Assembly: GCA_024741835.1 (NCBI GenBank)
Contig: JAENRP010000635.1
Location: 1-14,034 of the forward strand
Source of the DNA: Diplocarpon mali
Taxonomy: Eukaryota; Ascomycota; Leotiomycetes; Helotiales; Drepanopezizaceae
Direction of reading: 5' to 3'
DNA length: 14,034 nucleotides
Shown here: positions 1-8,971 of the stretch, piece by piece
Layout: each line of letters opens with the position of its first letter
How positions within the stretch are numbered: position 1 is the stretch's first letter
Position numbers and translations under genes: made by a program
Notes under the pieces: model-generated
Told to the model about the DNA's origin: nothing
What the model saw: only the letters and a program-made list of their open reading frames with translations
Databases searched by the model: none

Positions 1-531
1 TATTAATATTTAAAAATACTAAAAATAATAATAATTTTAAACTTTTTATTAACCTTTTATTTAAATCTTTTTAAACTCGTCTTAATTACTTTAAGATTAA
101 CTTAGATTTTAAATGTTCTTTAAGCCCTTTTGAATTTCGAAGTACTCCTTTTAGCAACTAATCTTATAATATCAAAGCTTCGCCTTTGCCCTTTATAGAT
201 TTTATTAACTTAGACGGTTAATATAAAATGATAATAGCTGCATTTAAGGCTATTACTAATCACTTTCCCCTTTCTAATTCTCTTAAGGCTCCTTACTTTA
301 TAAGAGCTAATATTACTAATTTCCTTAATTAATATAAGGAAACTTATTACGATTTTAATATTATATAAGAGGATATGATTTCTTAGCTCCTTTGCTACTA
401 TAATTATATAAGTAAAGATATTATCAAATCCCTTTTTAAATAGAAAACTTATAGTTTATAAGAACTCCTTATTAAGGCTTTTAAGTTTGAATTCTAAGAA
501 TTTGATAGATAGTAGATTTATAATACCTTAG
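1..531 (+). mobile_element. Ty3/gypsy copy 1, gag 5' part (RIP-degraded, interrupted)
   Basis: This is part of a gypsy gag region, cut at its left side by the window edge. It aligns without gaps to 9986-10516 (constant offset 9985), and the differences I see are almost all transitions. In the frame shared with copy 2 it encodes a fungal gypsy capsid-like segment (an 'APYF...N-T-F-L' block near 290-330, then a Lys/Leu-rich helical stretch) broken by TAA/TAG at former Gln or Trp codons. The sequence stops at CTTAG (527-531), the target site of the copia insertion, and resumes at 8138. Known: Gag forms the virus-like particle shell. Inferred: non-functional. The family call rests on the downstream protease and RT of the intact-order copy 2. 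Confidence 0.8.
527..531. repeat. Target-site duplication CTTAG (left copy)
   Basis: CTTAG occurs immediately before the 5' LTR and again at 8133-8137 immediately after the 3' LTR. The uninterrupted paralogue (10512-10516) has it once, which proves that the 7.6-kb element was inserted here with a 5-bp duplication. Confidence 0.93.
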
Positions 532-729
532 TGTCGTGCAGAATGGGCGGAGTCTCCACTTATTCTGGAGACCCTCCACGTGACTCCTGCTGAGTCATAG
601 ACTCTCCCTTTTCTTTCCGAAGTCTCCTTACTATATATATACTAGATAATAATATAATTAATCATCTTCCCCTACTTCTGCGAGCCTCTTAAGCGACCTA
701 ATGAAGGCCCTCCAGCCGACCGCACTATA
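532..729 (+). repeat. Copia 5' LTR (198 bp)
   Basis: Starts TGTCGTGC and ends CGCACTATA (CACCACA in the 3' LTR). Ungapped alignment to 7935-8132 shows 21 transitions and nothing else by hand count; 15 of the T/A states are in the 3' LTR and 6 in this one. An LTR carries the promoter and RNA processing signals; a TATATATATA run at 632-641 is the obvious core-promoter candidate. Confidence 0.93.
631..642 (+). promoter_or_regulatory. Candidate TATA box of the copia LTR
   Basis: An alternating TA run (CTATATATATAC) lies about 100 bp inside the 5' LTR. It is identical in the 3' LTR (8034-8045), although neighbouring sites have diverged. It is weak evidence on its own in an AT-rich sequence. Confidence 0.35.
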
Positions 730-741
730 GTTATGAGCCCT
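730..741 (+). other. Primer-binding site, half-tRNA-Met type (GTTATGAGCCCT)
   Basis: The twelve bases directly after the 5' LTR are the reverse complement of the anticodon arm of eukaryotic initiator tRNA-Met as I recall it (…AGGGCTCATAAC…, anticodon CAT), not of a tRNA 3' CCA end. Known: Drosophila copia is primed by an internally cleaved initiator tRNA-Met fragment, with a PBS beginning GGTTATGGGCCC. The position right at the LTR edge and the match make the same primer likely here. The following bases (ATAAGC) could be a RIP-altered continuation. Confidence 0.75.
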
Positions 742-859
742 ATAAGCATTCTAATATGCTTTCTCTTCGTATGCAACCGGCTAGAGGGCCCTTTAAGCTC
801 TTGACCGACTTTTCGAGTGCTTATAACGACTCGAAGGACCTTTATTTTTAATTAATAAA
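742..859 (+). other. Copia 5' leader between PBS and gag
   Basis: About 120 bp with no recognisable domain, probably 5' UTR. The exact gag start cannot be placed, because the first Met codon may itself have been mutated. Confidence 0.4.
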
Positions 860-2290
860 TCTCCATTTTCCGATCGAACCTTATTTGTAAACTCTATTTA
901 TATACCTAACCTTTTTCACTAGACTCTATTTAATATATCTGATTCTTTGAGCATCTCTAAGCCTTGCTTTAATACCTTTGCCTCCTAGGTGAAGTGGTTT
1001 AGTAAATATATATTCTTTGCTAAGCTTTATAATATTACCATTTTTGCCGATTTAAGACTTCTATTTAAGTCAATTATAGAGACTGAGCCTTAAGCTCCCT
1101 TTATATAAGAGCTTAAGGAACTGGAAACGGCTAACCTTTGCGTAGTATACGCGAGGTTGTATAAAGAGTATATAGCGACTTTATCCGAACAGATTTATAC
1201 CTGCTTTCCCTTAGGAGATCTGTTAAAGGCTCCTCCTCTATAGGCTTCTTATAAAGATATTAAGGATGAATATAAAATTCTAATAAAGGAGTACTATATG
1301 CGTAAGGAAACTTGGAAGACTTAATGCAAATACTATAAGCTACTACTCGAATGGGTCTCTAAGACCGTCGATGGAACGCTTTTAGCTTTCGCAATAGCTT
1401 AAGTATAAATCCAAGCTAAGAAGCTTACCTCCTTAATACCTAATAGAGACACTCTTATAAGTAGAACTACTACTGACGACTTATATTCTATTTTAGTGAA
1501 CTAGCAACTCTTACTCTAAGGCTTAGTATCTATTTTAAAGCGTGATATTACGCCTTTTGATAAGGTTATTCAGTCTTAGATAAGGCTTTAGTATTGCGAC
1601 GTACTACGCTAAGGTAAGACTAAGAGAACTAATACTTAGCAGTAGATTCGGGAGTAGCAGGAGGCGTACCGCCTAGTAGAATAATACAGTCTTCTTAAGA
1701 TTAAAGGGAGATTAGGAGTTATTGACTTTTTAGACTTAGTTATAGTAAAGATTAATCTAAGTTGGGCGACTCGCTTAAAGGAGGAAATTATTACTAACGA
1801 GTAGATAGGAACCTTATATAAGCACGACCTAATACAGCTAAGCCGCTCCTTAGCGGGTATTGAATCTAATAGAGCGATTGATAATAAAGGGCTAGCAGTT
1901 TTTGCTATTTGAAAGTCTCTCTTAGATGCCGAAACCCCTTCGCAGGCTCTAGCGAGCAGCTCCCGAAATCGCTTTATAAGCTCTAGAAGGGAGATCAGGC
2001 CTAAGTGCCCTTATAGAGGCTTTAAAAATTACTATTGGAAGCCCTAGGACTATTGGAAACTATTGTATACTATAGACAGGCGTAAGGAAAATATAAAGGT
2101 TCTCCCCTTGCGAGAGGAGGTCTTATAAATACGAAAGGCGTTAAACGCAGGAGACTAGTTCAAGGGTCTTTAAGCATGGCTTAAGGAGAATGATATTGCG
2201 ATAATAGCGATTGATAAATTCAAGAGAAAGGCTTTAGCCTTTAGGAAGGATAGTTTAGGCAATAAAAGGGAGAACTTACTAGTCTTTATA
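860..2290 (+). pseudogene. gag: Copia gag (capsid/nucleocapsid part of the polyprotein), RIP-broken
   Basis: Encodes the N-terminal, nucleic-acid-packaging part of a copia polyprotein. It is read in one frame (codon starts congruent to 2 modulo 3) shared with all pol domains downstream. The stretch near 990-1080 reads VKWFSKYIFFAKLYN, followed by long Lys/Glu/Leu-rich helical regions to about 1900, as expected for a Gag. At 2003-2060 a Lys-Cys-Pro-Tyr ... Asp-Tyr-Trp-Lys segment sits where a zinc knuckle is expected; two Tyr there may be former Cys or His, but the spacing does not fit CX2CX4HX4C cleanly. Nearly all stops are TAG/TAA; one TGA lies near 1910. Start and end are approximate. Confidence 0.7.
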
Positions 2291-2870
2291 GTAATGGATC
2301 CCTTTGCCTTTAACGCTTTTGAAGAATCGTTTAACGTCTACTACCTCTTTAAGCTAGAACGCTACCCGCTCTTCTTAAGTACGCTCTTTAATAATTGCGC
2401 AGCTACTTATATCGTTAATTTAAAGGATTTACTTATTGCAGGTACCTTTAAGCCTTCTGGCGACTTATAGCAATATATGGAAGTAGGTACCTTAAGACTC
2501 CTAATCATTAGGAGAGGTAATAGATATATAGTAGACTCTCTTTTATAGTATAATAGCTCTCCTATAGGGATAACGCTTTGCAATATTGCTATTATAGAGG
2601 AGTTTACTATTAATATTATCTTAGAAAGGCTCCTTATGGATAAGGGTTTTTAATATTCTAGAGTAGACCTCACTTTGCGCTTTAAAAGTATTAGAGATTC
2701 TGTAAAGCGAGCTTAGTTAGAGTATTGCTATAATCTCGTTTTCTTTAAATATAAGCCTATTAACTATTTAGATCTCCTAAATATGCTTTAATATAACTTT
2801 TTTACTTTAATAGTATTTCCTATAGCTGAGATAATGCTTTATAATAGGTTCTAGTCTAACTATGCACCTA
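2290..2870 (+). pseudogene. Copia aspartic protease region, RIP-broken
   Basis: Processes the polyprotein in the family. The block at about 2383-2440 reads F-N-N-C-A-A-T-Y-I-V-N followed by LKDLL, matching the position and shape of the copia protease core (D-S/N-G-A-T-x-H-x-x-N). The catalytic Asp codon is now AAT (Asn) and the following residues are altered, consistent with G-to-A change. Hydrophobic strands follow (for example LRLLIIRRGNRYIVDSLL near 2490). It continues the gag frame without a shift. The assignment rests on motif shape and domain order. Confidence 0.6.
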
Positions 2871-2879
2871 CTAGGGTGC

Positions 2880-3590
2880 GGGATAATAACGTATACACTT
2901 AGTACCTTTGCGCTAGCTACTTAAGCGCAAAGGCTCTTTAAGTGCTAGTCAAGTGCGCTAAGGGAGTGAAGATCAGGGGAATATAAAGGCTGGAGTGCCT
3001 TATATACGTAGTAGCGTCTGCTAAGCAAGTTATTTCTTGCGCTACCTTTGAGAACTGATCTCTAAGGCCCTTCTTTAAGATCTCCTAGGATCTCTTTAAC
3101 TTTTTAAACAACTTATATAATAGTTGCTTATAGGTTCTTTTAATTAAGGACGAGTATAGTAGTATACTTTAGACGTTCTTATTAAGATCGAAGGGCGGAG
3201 ATGTAGTTATAGAGGTCCTTTAGGCCTTTGAAGTATAAGTGAAATGCTAATATAGGCTTTTAATTTGCAAGATTAGGCAAGATAATGATACTTTAGTGAT
3301 CTCTTTAAGGGAAGACTCTTTTATAAAGTATTAGAGATGGGTAAAAGAGGAGGGAATTGATTTAGAGCTTATTCCTACTTATATATACTAACTTAATAGA
3401 GGCGCAGAGCAAGTAGGAAGGGAGTTAATTAAACGCTTTATTAAAATGAGGATCTACGCTAGGCTTCTAGCGAGCCTTTGGCCGGAGGTTATAGAGGCTG
3501 CTACGTACCTTTATAATATCTCCTTACTCGCTAGGAAGAAGATGATCTTACTAAGCGAGGCTTTCTATAGTTAGTTTAAGTAATATTTTC
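2880..3590 (+). pseudogene. Copia integrase with HHCC zinc finger, RIP-broken
   Basis: Inserts the cDNA in the family. The GAG-pre-integrase zinc finger is recognisable with mutated ligands: Tyr codons at 2903 and 2918 stand for the two His (H-x4-H), Cys is kept at 2996, and a Tyr codon at 3005 stands for the second Cys. In the catalytic core R-Q-D-N-D gives the second Asp at 3281 and G-A-E the Glu at 3407 (41 residues between). It is followed by the copia-typical ARLLASLWPEVIEAATYLYN. TGA stops occur near 3057 and 3716, the latter just beyond the core; other stops are TAG/TAA. Same frame as gag and RT. Confidence 0.85.
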
Positions 3591-4690
3591 GATTTTATAA
3601 GCTGCTGCTTATTAAGCAGATGATAGTAAGCTTAAAGCTTGACTAGAGTTGCGTTTATATATATAGCGCTTACGCATACCCTTTAATTAAGGAGAGGGAG
3701 GTAGGGAGGGACTGCTGAACCTTTAAAATTGAACTATAAGGGCACTTAGGTTACTTAATTAGATATATTACCTTTAATATTTATAGAATCTAGGTTCTTA
3801 TACTTTAGTAAGTAATAATGACTTATAATATCGAATTCGATAAGTCTCTCTTCTATAGTCCAGAAGCTAAGCGCGCAAACCCTATATTGCGCTAAGAACT
3901 TGAGACAACCCTCCAATTGATCGGAGATAGAGAGGGAGCTTAGGACATTGAGTTCGAAGGCATTTTCGAGGAATCGGAGCTTATTATAGAGCTGAACGCA
4001 ATTGCTGCAGAAGAAGCCGCTGTATAGGAAGAGCCTATATTATAGACCGACGCTGCTTTATAGCCTTTAACTAATGATATAAAAGGCCTTAACTTAAATC
4101 CAAATTCTCTAAGAGACCTGCTTAGAAACTTAGGGGTAGAAGCAAGCGAACTGGAAGCCACTTTGCTAGTCTTTAAGAAGGCAAATGGCGATTAGAGCTT
4201 AGGGGTGATGATTCCTTATAGAGGCCCTATTGAAGAAGGAACTGTAGACGACTTTAAGGGAGTTTTTAGAGATAAGTTCTATAAGGCGATCGGCAGATCT
4301 TTAGCTGCTATTCTATATAGGAATGGAGATGGCTTAAGGGCTCTAAGACAGAGTCTTCGGTTATAAAGGCAGGCCCTAGTAAACTCTGGTAAAAGGCTAG
4401 AGGTACTGCCGCTAAGATCTGGGAGGAGCTTTAATAGTCTTATAAGAAGCGACCTAGTAAGAGGAGTAGGCCTTAATAATATAATACCTTAAGTTGTAAT
4501 ACTAGCTCAAAGACTATAAACTTAGGAGATAGAGCTACCTAGACTCTTAAAGAAACCTTTAGTAATGATAAAAATAGAAGAAGAGACCTATAGAGAAAAG
4601 CATAAGGAGGAACTCCCTCTTCTTAAGCAAAAGAGGATAAGACGCTTAAGCGTTAAGTAATAGGAGACTTTAAAAGTATATACTACCGCT
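3590..4690 (+). pseudogene. Integrase-RT linker of copia pol
   Basis: Continues the same reading frame without a net shift, from the integrase C-terminus into RT. It includes an acidic segment at about 3940-4070 (Glu/Ile-rich) and a Lys/Arg-rich segment near 4580-4660 that resembles the unconserved hinge of copia polyproteins. No catalytic motif is expected or seen. A 222-bp stop-free frame on the opposite strand (3940-4161) is a by-product of this region. Confidence 0.55.
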
Positions 4691-5700
4691 TTAAAGCATA
4701 TGCTCTTTTAAAGCAATATTGATTTACCTTGCTCTTTATATGCGTAGGAGTTTGTATCGACCTTCTAAGCGAACGAATAGATAAGGGAGGATAAGAAGGA
4801 CTATTTGATAGTTTATATAGTTATTAAAGCTGCAGTTGATAGTTAGGCAAAGGATAGAGCGCAGTCTCTTAACCGCCTATAGTACTAAGGCTTTCTGCCG
4901 AAGCCTTTGAAAGGATAGCTAGACTTAGAGAAGTACCCTTTTAGCGAACGATTTAAGGAAGGAGGGCGCTAGAAGATTAGGAATTTGGAATCTCGAAGTT
5001 GCTAGAAAATCGTATAAAGGGACTACTCGAAGCCCCTGCCGATACTATTGAAATGGGTTTTTACCTATAAAGTTAATAGCTCCGGCGAGCTTTTAAAGTG
5101 CCGATTATAGCTAATTGTGCAAAGGGATCTTTAAGATAAAGCTTTAATTTTCTTAACCTACGCAGCTACGCTTATAGTAAGGTCTTTTAAAGTATTAATA
5201 GCGCTTGCTGCATACTTCGATATAGAAGTAAAGCAGTTCGATGTTATTAATGCATTTGTTAATGCTCTTAGAGACTTAAGGAGTGCTTTAGTTATATGCT
5301 TCTTATTAGATGGCTTTAAGCGCCCTAGTATAGTAGTAGAACTGGACCGCGCGCTCTATAGGCTAAAAGACTCTCTAGTGCTATAGTATAGGAACTTCGC
5401 AAGAACGCTTAAGGGCCTTTAACTTAAGCTACTAGGCGAGGAGCCTTATATTTTCATAATAAAGGATTATATAGTCTTTATAGCGTTTTATATCGACGAT
5501 ATTTAAGTGTTATATAAGGCCTTTAACTTAGATCGGGCGACTCGTCTGATTGAAGACCTAAAGAGGGCGTATAAGCTTACTATTATAGGAGATATCTCTT
5601 AGTTCCTTAGAGTAAGGATTATTTAGGATAGGAAGGCAAAGAGGATCTCCTTAATTTATAATACCTATATTGAGAAGATCGCTTAAAAGTTCGGAGCTGA
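4690..5700 (+). pseudogene. Copia reverse transcriptase, RIP-broken
   Basis: RNA-dependent DNA polymerase of the element. Visible motifs in order: KWVFTYKVNSSGELLKCR near 5047 (start of the fingers); F-D-V-I-N-A-F-V-N-A, the copia 'QMDVxxAFLNG' motif with first catalytic Asp codon at 5240; A-L-Y-R-L-K-D-S at 5351, the 'ALYGLKQS' motif with Gly now Arg; and Y-I-D-D-I at 5489-5503, the catalytic box, intact. After it, RATRLIEDLKRAYKLTIIGDI and FLRVRII match the copia thumb region. Trp and Gln codons are repeatedly stops. Same frame as integrase. Confidence 0.93.
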
Positions 5701-5799
5701 TATAAGGAGAGTGCCTAGTACTCTACTGTTAAAGAAGGAGTTTGTTAAGAACTTAAGGCAAGCTTTTTTAGAAAAGGTAAAGGAGTACTAAGAGAAAAT

Positions 5800-6448
5800 A
5801 GGCTCTATTCTCTATACGGCGATTATAATACGCCTAGACGTTGCGTTCGTAGCCTCTTAACTGTCTTTCTTCCTAACTAATCTAAGCTTTAAGCATCTTT
5901 TAGCTGCGGATTAGACGCTTTGATACTTATATAGCACGCGCTTCTTAGGAATTGCCTATAGCTTTAAGGCTAGGGAATACTAATTGGTTGCTTCTTTAAA
6001 TGCTTCTTTTAGAGATAATTAAGAGACCTGCAGATCCTCTTAAGGATATATCTTCTTCTTATTTAGAGGATTAATTATTTAGAAAGCGAATCGCTAAGCG
6101 ACTGTTATGCTCTCCTCTACTGAAGTAGAACTTTATAGTATAGTTTCTACTGCAAAGGAGATAATAGCTATAAAACGCCTCTTTAAAGAGATTCGCATAG
6201 ACTCCCTCTTTAAATGGAATATATATTGCGATAACTAATAGACGATTCGGCTAATTATTATAGAGAATAAGAAGATTAAGATAAGCCTTTAATATATTAA
6301 AATCAGTAATATATAGATCTGCTAAAAGTACTAGAGAGGAAGCTTTTAGATAATCTACCTCCCTATTAAGGAGATGCATATAGATAGGCTTATTAAGAAC
6401 TTAGACTGCTAGAAGTTTAAGAGCTTCGTTCATTTATTAAACCTTTAA
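5800..6448 (+). pseudogene. Copia RNase H and end of pol, RIP-broken
   Basis: Removes the RNA strand during cDNA synthesis in the family. The C-terminal signature A-T-V-M-L-S-S-T-E-V-E-L-Y lies at about 6098-6136, matching the copia 'vaLSSTEAEY' motif. C-D-N followed by TAA/TAG is near 6230, and the conserved ending EMHIDRLIKNL...KFKSFVHLLNL runs to the TAA at 6446-6448. This TAA may be the natural stop or a mutated Gln codon. The frame agrees with every other domain. Confidence 0.87.
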
Positions 6449-6739
6449 AGCTTTTAAACAATCGTTTAGTAACTCGCACTTGCTAGTAAGTAGTCACTTA
6501 TTATTAAGAGACTTGTACTTATAAGCTCTTACTCTCTTATAATCATATTTATTTGTTTTCTCTTATAAAGCGTACTATAGAAGCTTCTCCTTTTTTAAAA
6601 ATATAAAATAGGTAATATTCCTAAGCCGCTATTGCAAGGCGCGACCCTCTCTTAGATTCTCCTAACTAAGGCCAGGAGCCAAGACGCTATAGCTAAGAGC
6701 TTTATACGGATCTCCTCTTAAGAGAGGCCTACTAGCATT

Positions 6740-7064
6740 CCCTCGGCCAGAGGCCCGCCGGCAAATATACTAGCGATAGCAGGGGCGAAGGCAGGGGGTG
6801 CGGCGGGGGCAATAGGAGCGAGGGCAGCGGGGGCGGCGGCGAGGACGGGCGCAGCGATAGCAGGGGCTAGGGAGACAAACGGGAAGACTATAGCGGCGGC
6901 TGCAATAGCAAAGGCAGAGGGGATAGGAGCGGCGGCAGCGATAGGGGCGAACGGGTCCGAGCCAAAGGGACTAGGAGCGAATAGGAATGGTATACTAGGA
7001 GCGGGAGAGGTAGCGATACTATTACTCGCAAGAGTGGCGGGCCCTTCTAGTACTAGGGTCTAAT
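6740..7064. repeat. GC-rich low-complexity block with retained CpA
   Basis: Made of GGCG, GCAG, GGGGC and GATAG(C/G) words in irregular order. It is open on the plus strand in the pol frame (Ala/Gly-rich, about 110 codons) and also open on the minus strand in an Ala/Pro-rich reading, so neither can be called from openness alone. It contains many CAG and CAA words that survived, unlike the flanking element. It could encode a flexible low-complexity segment of the antisense protein or be structured noncoding sequence. Confidence 0.5.
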
Positions 7065-7089
7065 CGCTCCTATCTTTTAAAATCAGCCT

Positions 7090-7604
7090 AGAACTTAATA
7101 AGACTTAATAAACGTATTATAGAAGCTTCGGAGCGTACCCTTTACTATATTAAGCAATAGTACTACCTCTTCCTTAAAGGCGCTGCGGGCGTAGGCCGAT
7201 ACAATAGCCTCTTAGGAGGCGAGGAGAGGTCCGCTGGCCTATTAGCAGCTATTGCTTAGTATTATATAACGAATGTAATGCGCACTAAAGGTGCTATTGA
7301 AGTATTGATAATCGAGATTGCTAGTGCTTTTATACGCGATGCAATGTACGCACGCGTTATCGCGCTCTATTATAGGCTTAGGCATATAGCGCGTAGTAGG
7401 GGTAGGGCTCTTAGGTAGCGGCGGCAGCAGCAGGGGCGGCGGCGGCGGCAGGAGCGACGGCGGCGGCGGCTCGTTGCCTAGCAGGCGCTGGGACAATTGC
7501 GCTAGGGTTGCAGCTCTTGAAAGAGCGCTAGCGACTTAGCGTAAAGTTAGTATAACGCAGGGTATAGGGACTCTAAGGGTCTTACTTTGCAAGGGCGGCC
7601 GGGG
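7090..7604 (-). pseudogene. Antisense reading frame: Pro-rich, Cys-cluster protein remnant
   Basis: The longest stop-free part is 7242-7496 (84 codons if counted from a TTG), but the same frame reads coherently on both sides across a few TAA/TAG codons. In order: a Leu/Ala/Arg helix just upstream (SALSRAATLAQ, 7497-7535), a proline/leucine tract at 7411-7480, then a C-V-H-C pair near 7339-7350 followed by positions where Cys appears as Cys or, RIP-like, as Tyr (LDY, AHY, IRY, SNSC), fitting CxxC...C...CxxC...C. After the stops at 7242 and 7239 an amphipathic region (VVLLLNIVKGTLRSFYNTFIKSY) follows to about 7100. This resembles Cys-pair domains of uncharacterised fungal proteins; I do not recognise a named family. 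Its ends and any intron are unknown. Confidence 0.45.
7411..7480. repeat. GGC/GCA trinucleotide-like tract
   Basis: An imperfect triplet-like run of GGC, AGC and GGA words in the extra tail. It encodes the Pro/Leu tract on the minus strand and Ala/Gly on the plus strand. It is not a perfect microsatellite. Confidence 0.6.
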
Positions 7605-7919
7605 CTATAATAAGCGGGAGTTCCTTTTATATTTAAAAATTATTAGTATAAAGATAATATTTTTAAATAATAAAGGAGGATTATTTTTAAAAGAAGGGAA
7701 GGAGAACCTCTACGATAGAAATACTCTATAGGAAGCCTAATAAAGCACTAGCGTAGAATCGCAAAGATTCCTAAGCGTACTTATTGCCTATAGCGACCCT
7801 TTTTGTTCTAAAAGGAACGACCTCTAAAGGGGCGGCACGTAAGATAGAGCCTCTTTTCCTTATAATTGCTATTCTTTCTTTTATTTTATCTATATAGCTA
7901 AGCGATTCTAGGAGCATCG

Positions 7920-7934
7920 CCTAACTAGGGGATA
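7920..7934 (+). other. Candidate polypurine tract of the copia element
   Basis: The bases next to the 3' LTR read CTAACTAGGGGATA. The short AGGGGA purine run ends 3 bp before the LTR start, the expected place for the plus-strand primer. It is short and partly pyrimidine-interrupted, possibly altered by mutation. Confidence 0.4.
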
Positions 7935-8132
7935 TATCGTATAAAATAGGCGGAGTCTCTACTTATTTTAAAGACCCTCTATATAACTCCTGCTAAGTCA
8001 TAGACTCTCCCTTTTCTTTCCGAAGTCTCCTTACTATATATATACTAGATAATAATACAATCAATCATCTTCCCCTACTTCTGCGAGCCTCCTGAGCGAC
8101 CTAATGAAGGCCCTCTAGCCGACCGCACCACA
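7935..8132 (+). repeat. Copia 3' LTR (198 bp)
   Basis: Starts TATCGTATAAAA (TGTCGTGCAGAA in the 5' LTR) and ends CACCACA, the unmutated CA terminus. It is the same length as the 5' LTR with no gaps. Fifteen of the 21 differences are T/A here against C/G in the 5' LTR, clustered in the first ~75 bp. The TATA run at 8034-8045 is unchanged. It is followed by CTTAG (8133-8137). Confidence 0.93.
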
Positions 8133-8137
8133 CTTAG
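8133..8137. repeat. Target-site duplication CTTAG (right copy)
   Basis: Pairs with 527-531. After it the gypsy copy 1 alignment to copy 2 resumes at 8138 = 10517 without gain or loss of a base. Confidence 0.93.
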
Positions 8138-8971
8138 CTTTCTTAAAGGAATTTGTTCTAATCACTTATACTCTTAAGGAACTTAAGAACTACTATTAGA
8201 CCTTTACTTGCGTATTAAATACCTTAATCGGTTAGAAAATACTTAGCGAAGTCGAAAGAGGTCGCCTTTTCTTACTTAGATTACCTATTAGCTTTAAAAA
8301 TAAGATTATTAAGCATTTTAAAATTAATAAGTAAGATCTTATAACTTTCGCCTTATTTAAGGAATTCTTAGCCTTTACTTTAAAAACAGATCTTAATAAG
8401 AGAACTATTAATATTATAGAGTAAGAAAAAGCCCTTACTCCCTCTTATACTAAAGACTTTAAAAGCCTAGTCTAAGAATACTCGAAAGCTCTAGAAGTTA
8501 TAAAAGAAGCAAAGAAGAATCTAATAATAATACCTTTTACTTATAGTCCTAACTTAGGAGTAAAATCCAATCTTAGAATTAAGGAACTTAAGACCTAATT
8601 TATAGAACTTCGAATCTAAAGCTTAAAAACTAAGATTAATGATCTTTTATAAGAAAAATAGCATATTCCTTAATTTAGTAATAGGCAAAATTCAGCTACT
8701 ATAAGCCAACTTAGTAGTTCTTATTATTAAACTCTTACTTTTTATCATTCGGAATAATCAGCTAATATAAGAACTTAATAGTTGGCTAAAGAAGGAGAAA
8801 TTGATCTTAATTAGCACTCTACTAATATTAATACTATAGGATATTAAGGAAATAGCAATAGAAGAAGATTAACCTATAACTTTTATAATAATAAAGAACC
8901 TAATTGCCCTTTATATAAGTATTATAATAAATGCGCTATTTTCTAATGTTTTATTAATATAAGAGTTATAT
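8138..8971 (+). mobile_element. Ty3/gypsy copy 1, gag 3' part (RIP-degraded)
   Basis: Continues 1-531 and aligns to 10517-11350 at a constant offset of 2379 with no gap. It carries the rest of the capsid (LKEFVL near 8148, ERGRLFLFR-like block near 8258) and the cysteine region near 8880-8935, where several Cys codons of copy 2 are Tyr codons here (TGC/TGT to TAT). It ends abruptly at 8971, where copy 2's sequence diverges completely; no later part of copy 1 is in the window. Confidence 0.82.

Larger units (their letters stand above)
6449..7934. other. Non-canonical 1.5-kb tail between RNase H and 3' LTR
   Basis: Copia elements usually reach the polypurine tract soon after RNase H; here about 1490 bp intervene. 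The first ~250 bp are ordinary RIP-degraded sequence without a domain. 6740-7080 is GC-rich and Ala/Gly/Pro-coding in several frames on both strands, 7090-7604 carries the antisense frame described separately, and 7620-7934 is AT-rich with nothing recognised. It may be accessory coding sequence or captured DNA. Confidence 0.7.
532..8132 (+). mobile_element. Complete Ty1/copia LTR retrotransposon, RIP-inactivated, 7601 bp
   Basis: Both ends are defined exactly by the uninterrupted gypsy paralogue and the CTTAG duplication. The element has two 198-bp LTRs (532-729, 7935-8132), a primer-binding site at 730, a polypurine-like tract before 7935, and the domain order gag, protease, integrase, RT, RNase H, which is the Copia order (integrase before RT). 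All recognised domains lie in one frame. It is long for a copia (commonly about 5-6 kb) because about 1.5 kb of extra sequence lies between RNase H and the 3' LTR. The many in-frame stops make it non-autonomous today. Visible mutations are C-to-T or G-to-A, the signature of RIP. Confidence 0.94.

Noticed and set aside
3940..4161. Minus-strand 73-codon open frame (Ser/Ala-rich)
   Set aside because: It lies opposite the copia integrase-RT linker, which reads in phase with all pol motifs; it has no domain and is explained as a shadow.
860..6448. Alternative genetic code with TAA/TAG read as Gln and almost no TGA
   Set aside because: Tempting, because stops fall at Gln positions, but Trp positions are also stops, His/Cys are Tyr, catalytic Asp/Gly are Asn/Lys/Arg, and the LTR pair differs only by transitions. 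RIP explains all of these together.
6740..7064. Plus-strand Ala/Gly-rich open frame in phase with pol
   Set aside because: The block is open in several frames on both strands because of its GC-rich low-complexity composition; no start, motif or continuity with pol was found.
7242..7496. Treating the 84-codon minus-strand frame as an intact small gene
   Set aside because: It starts at TTG, the coherent reading extends beyond both ends through TAA/TAG codons, and expected Cys are Tyr; it is a fragment of a broken frame.
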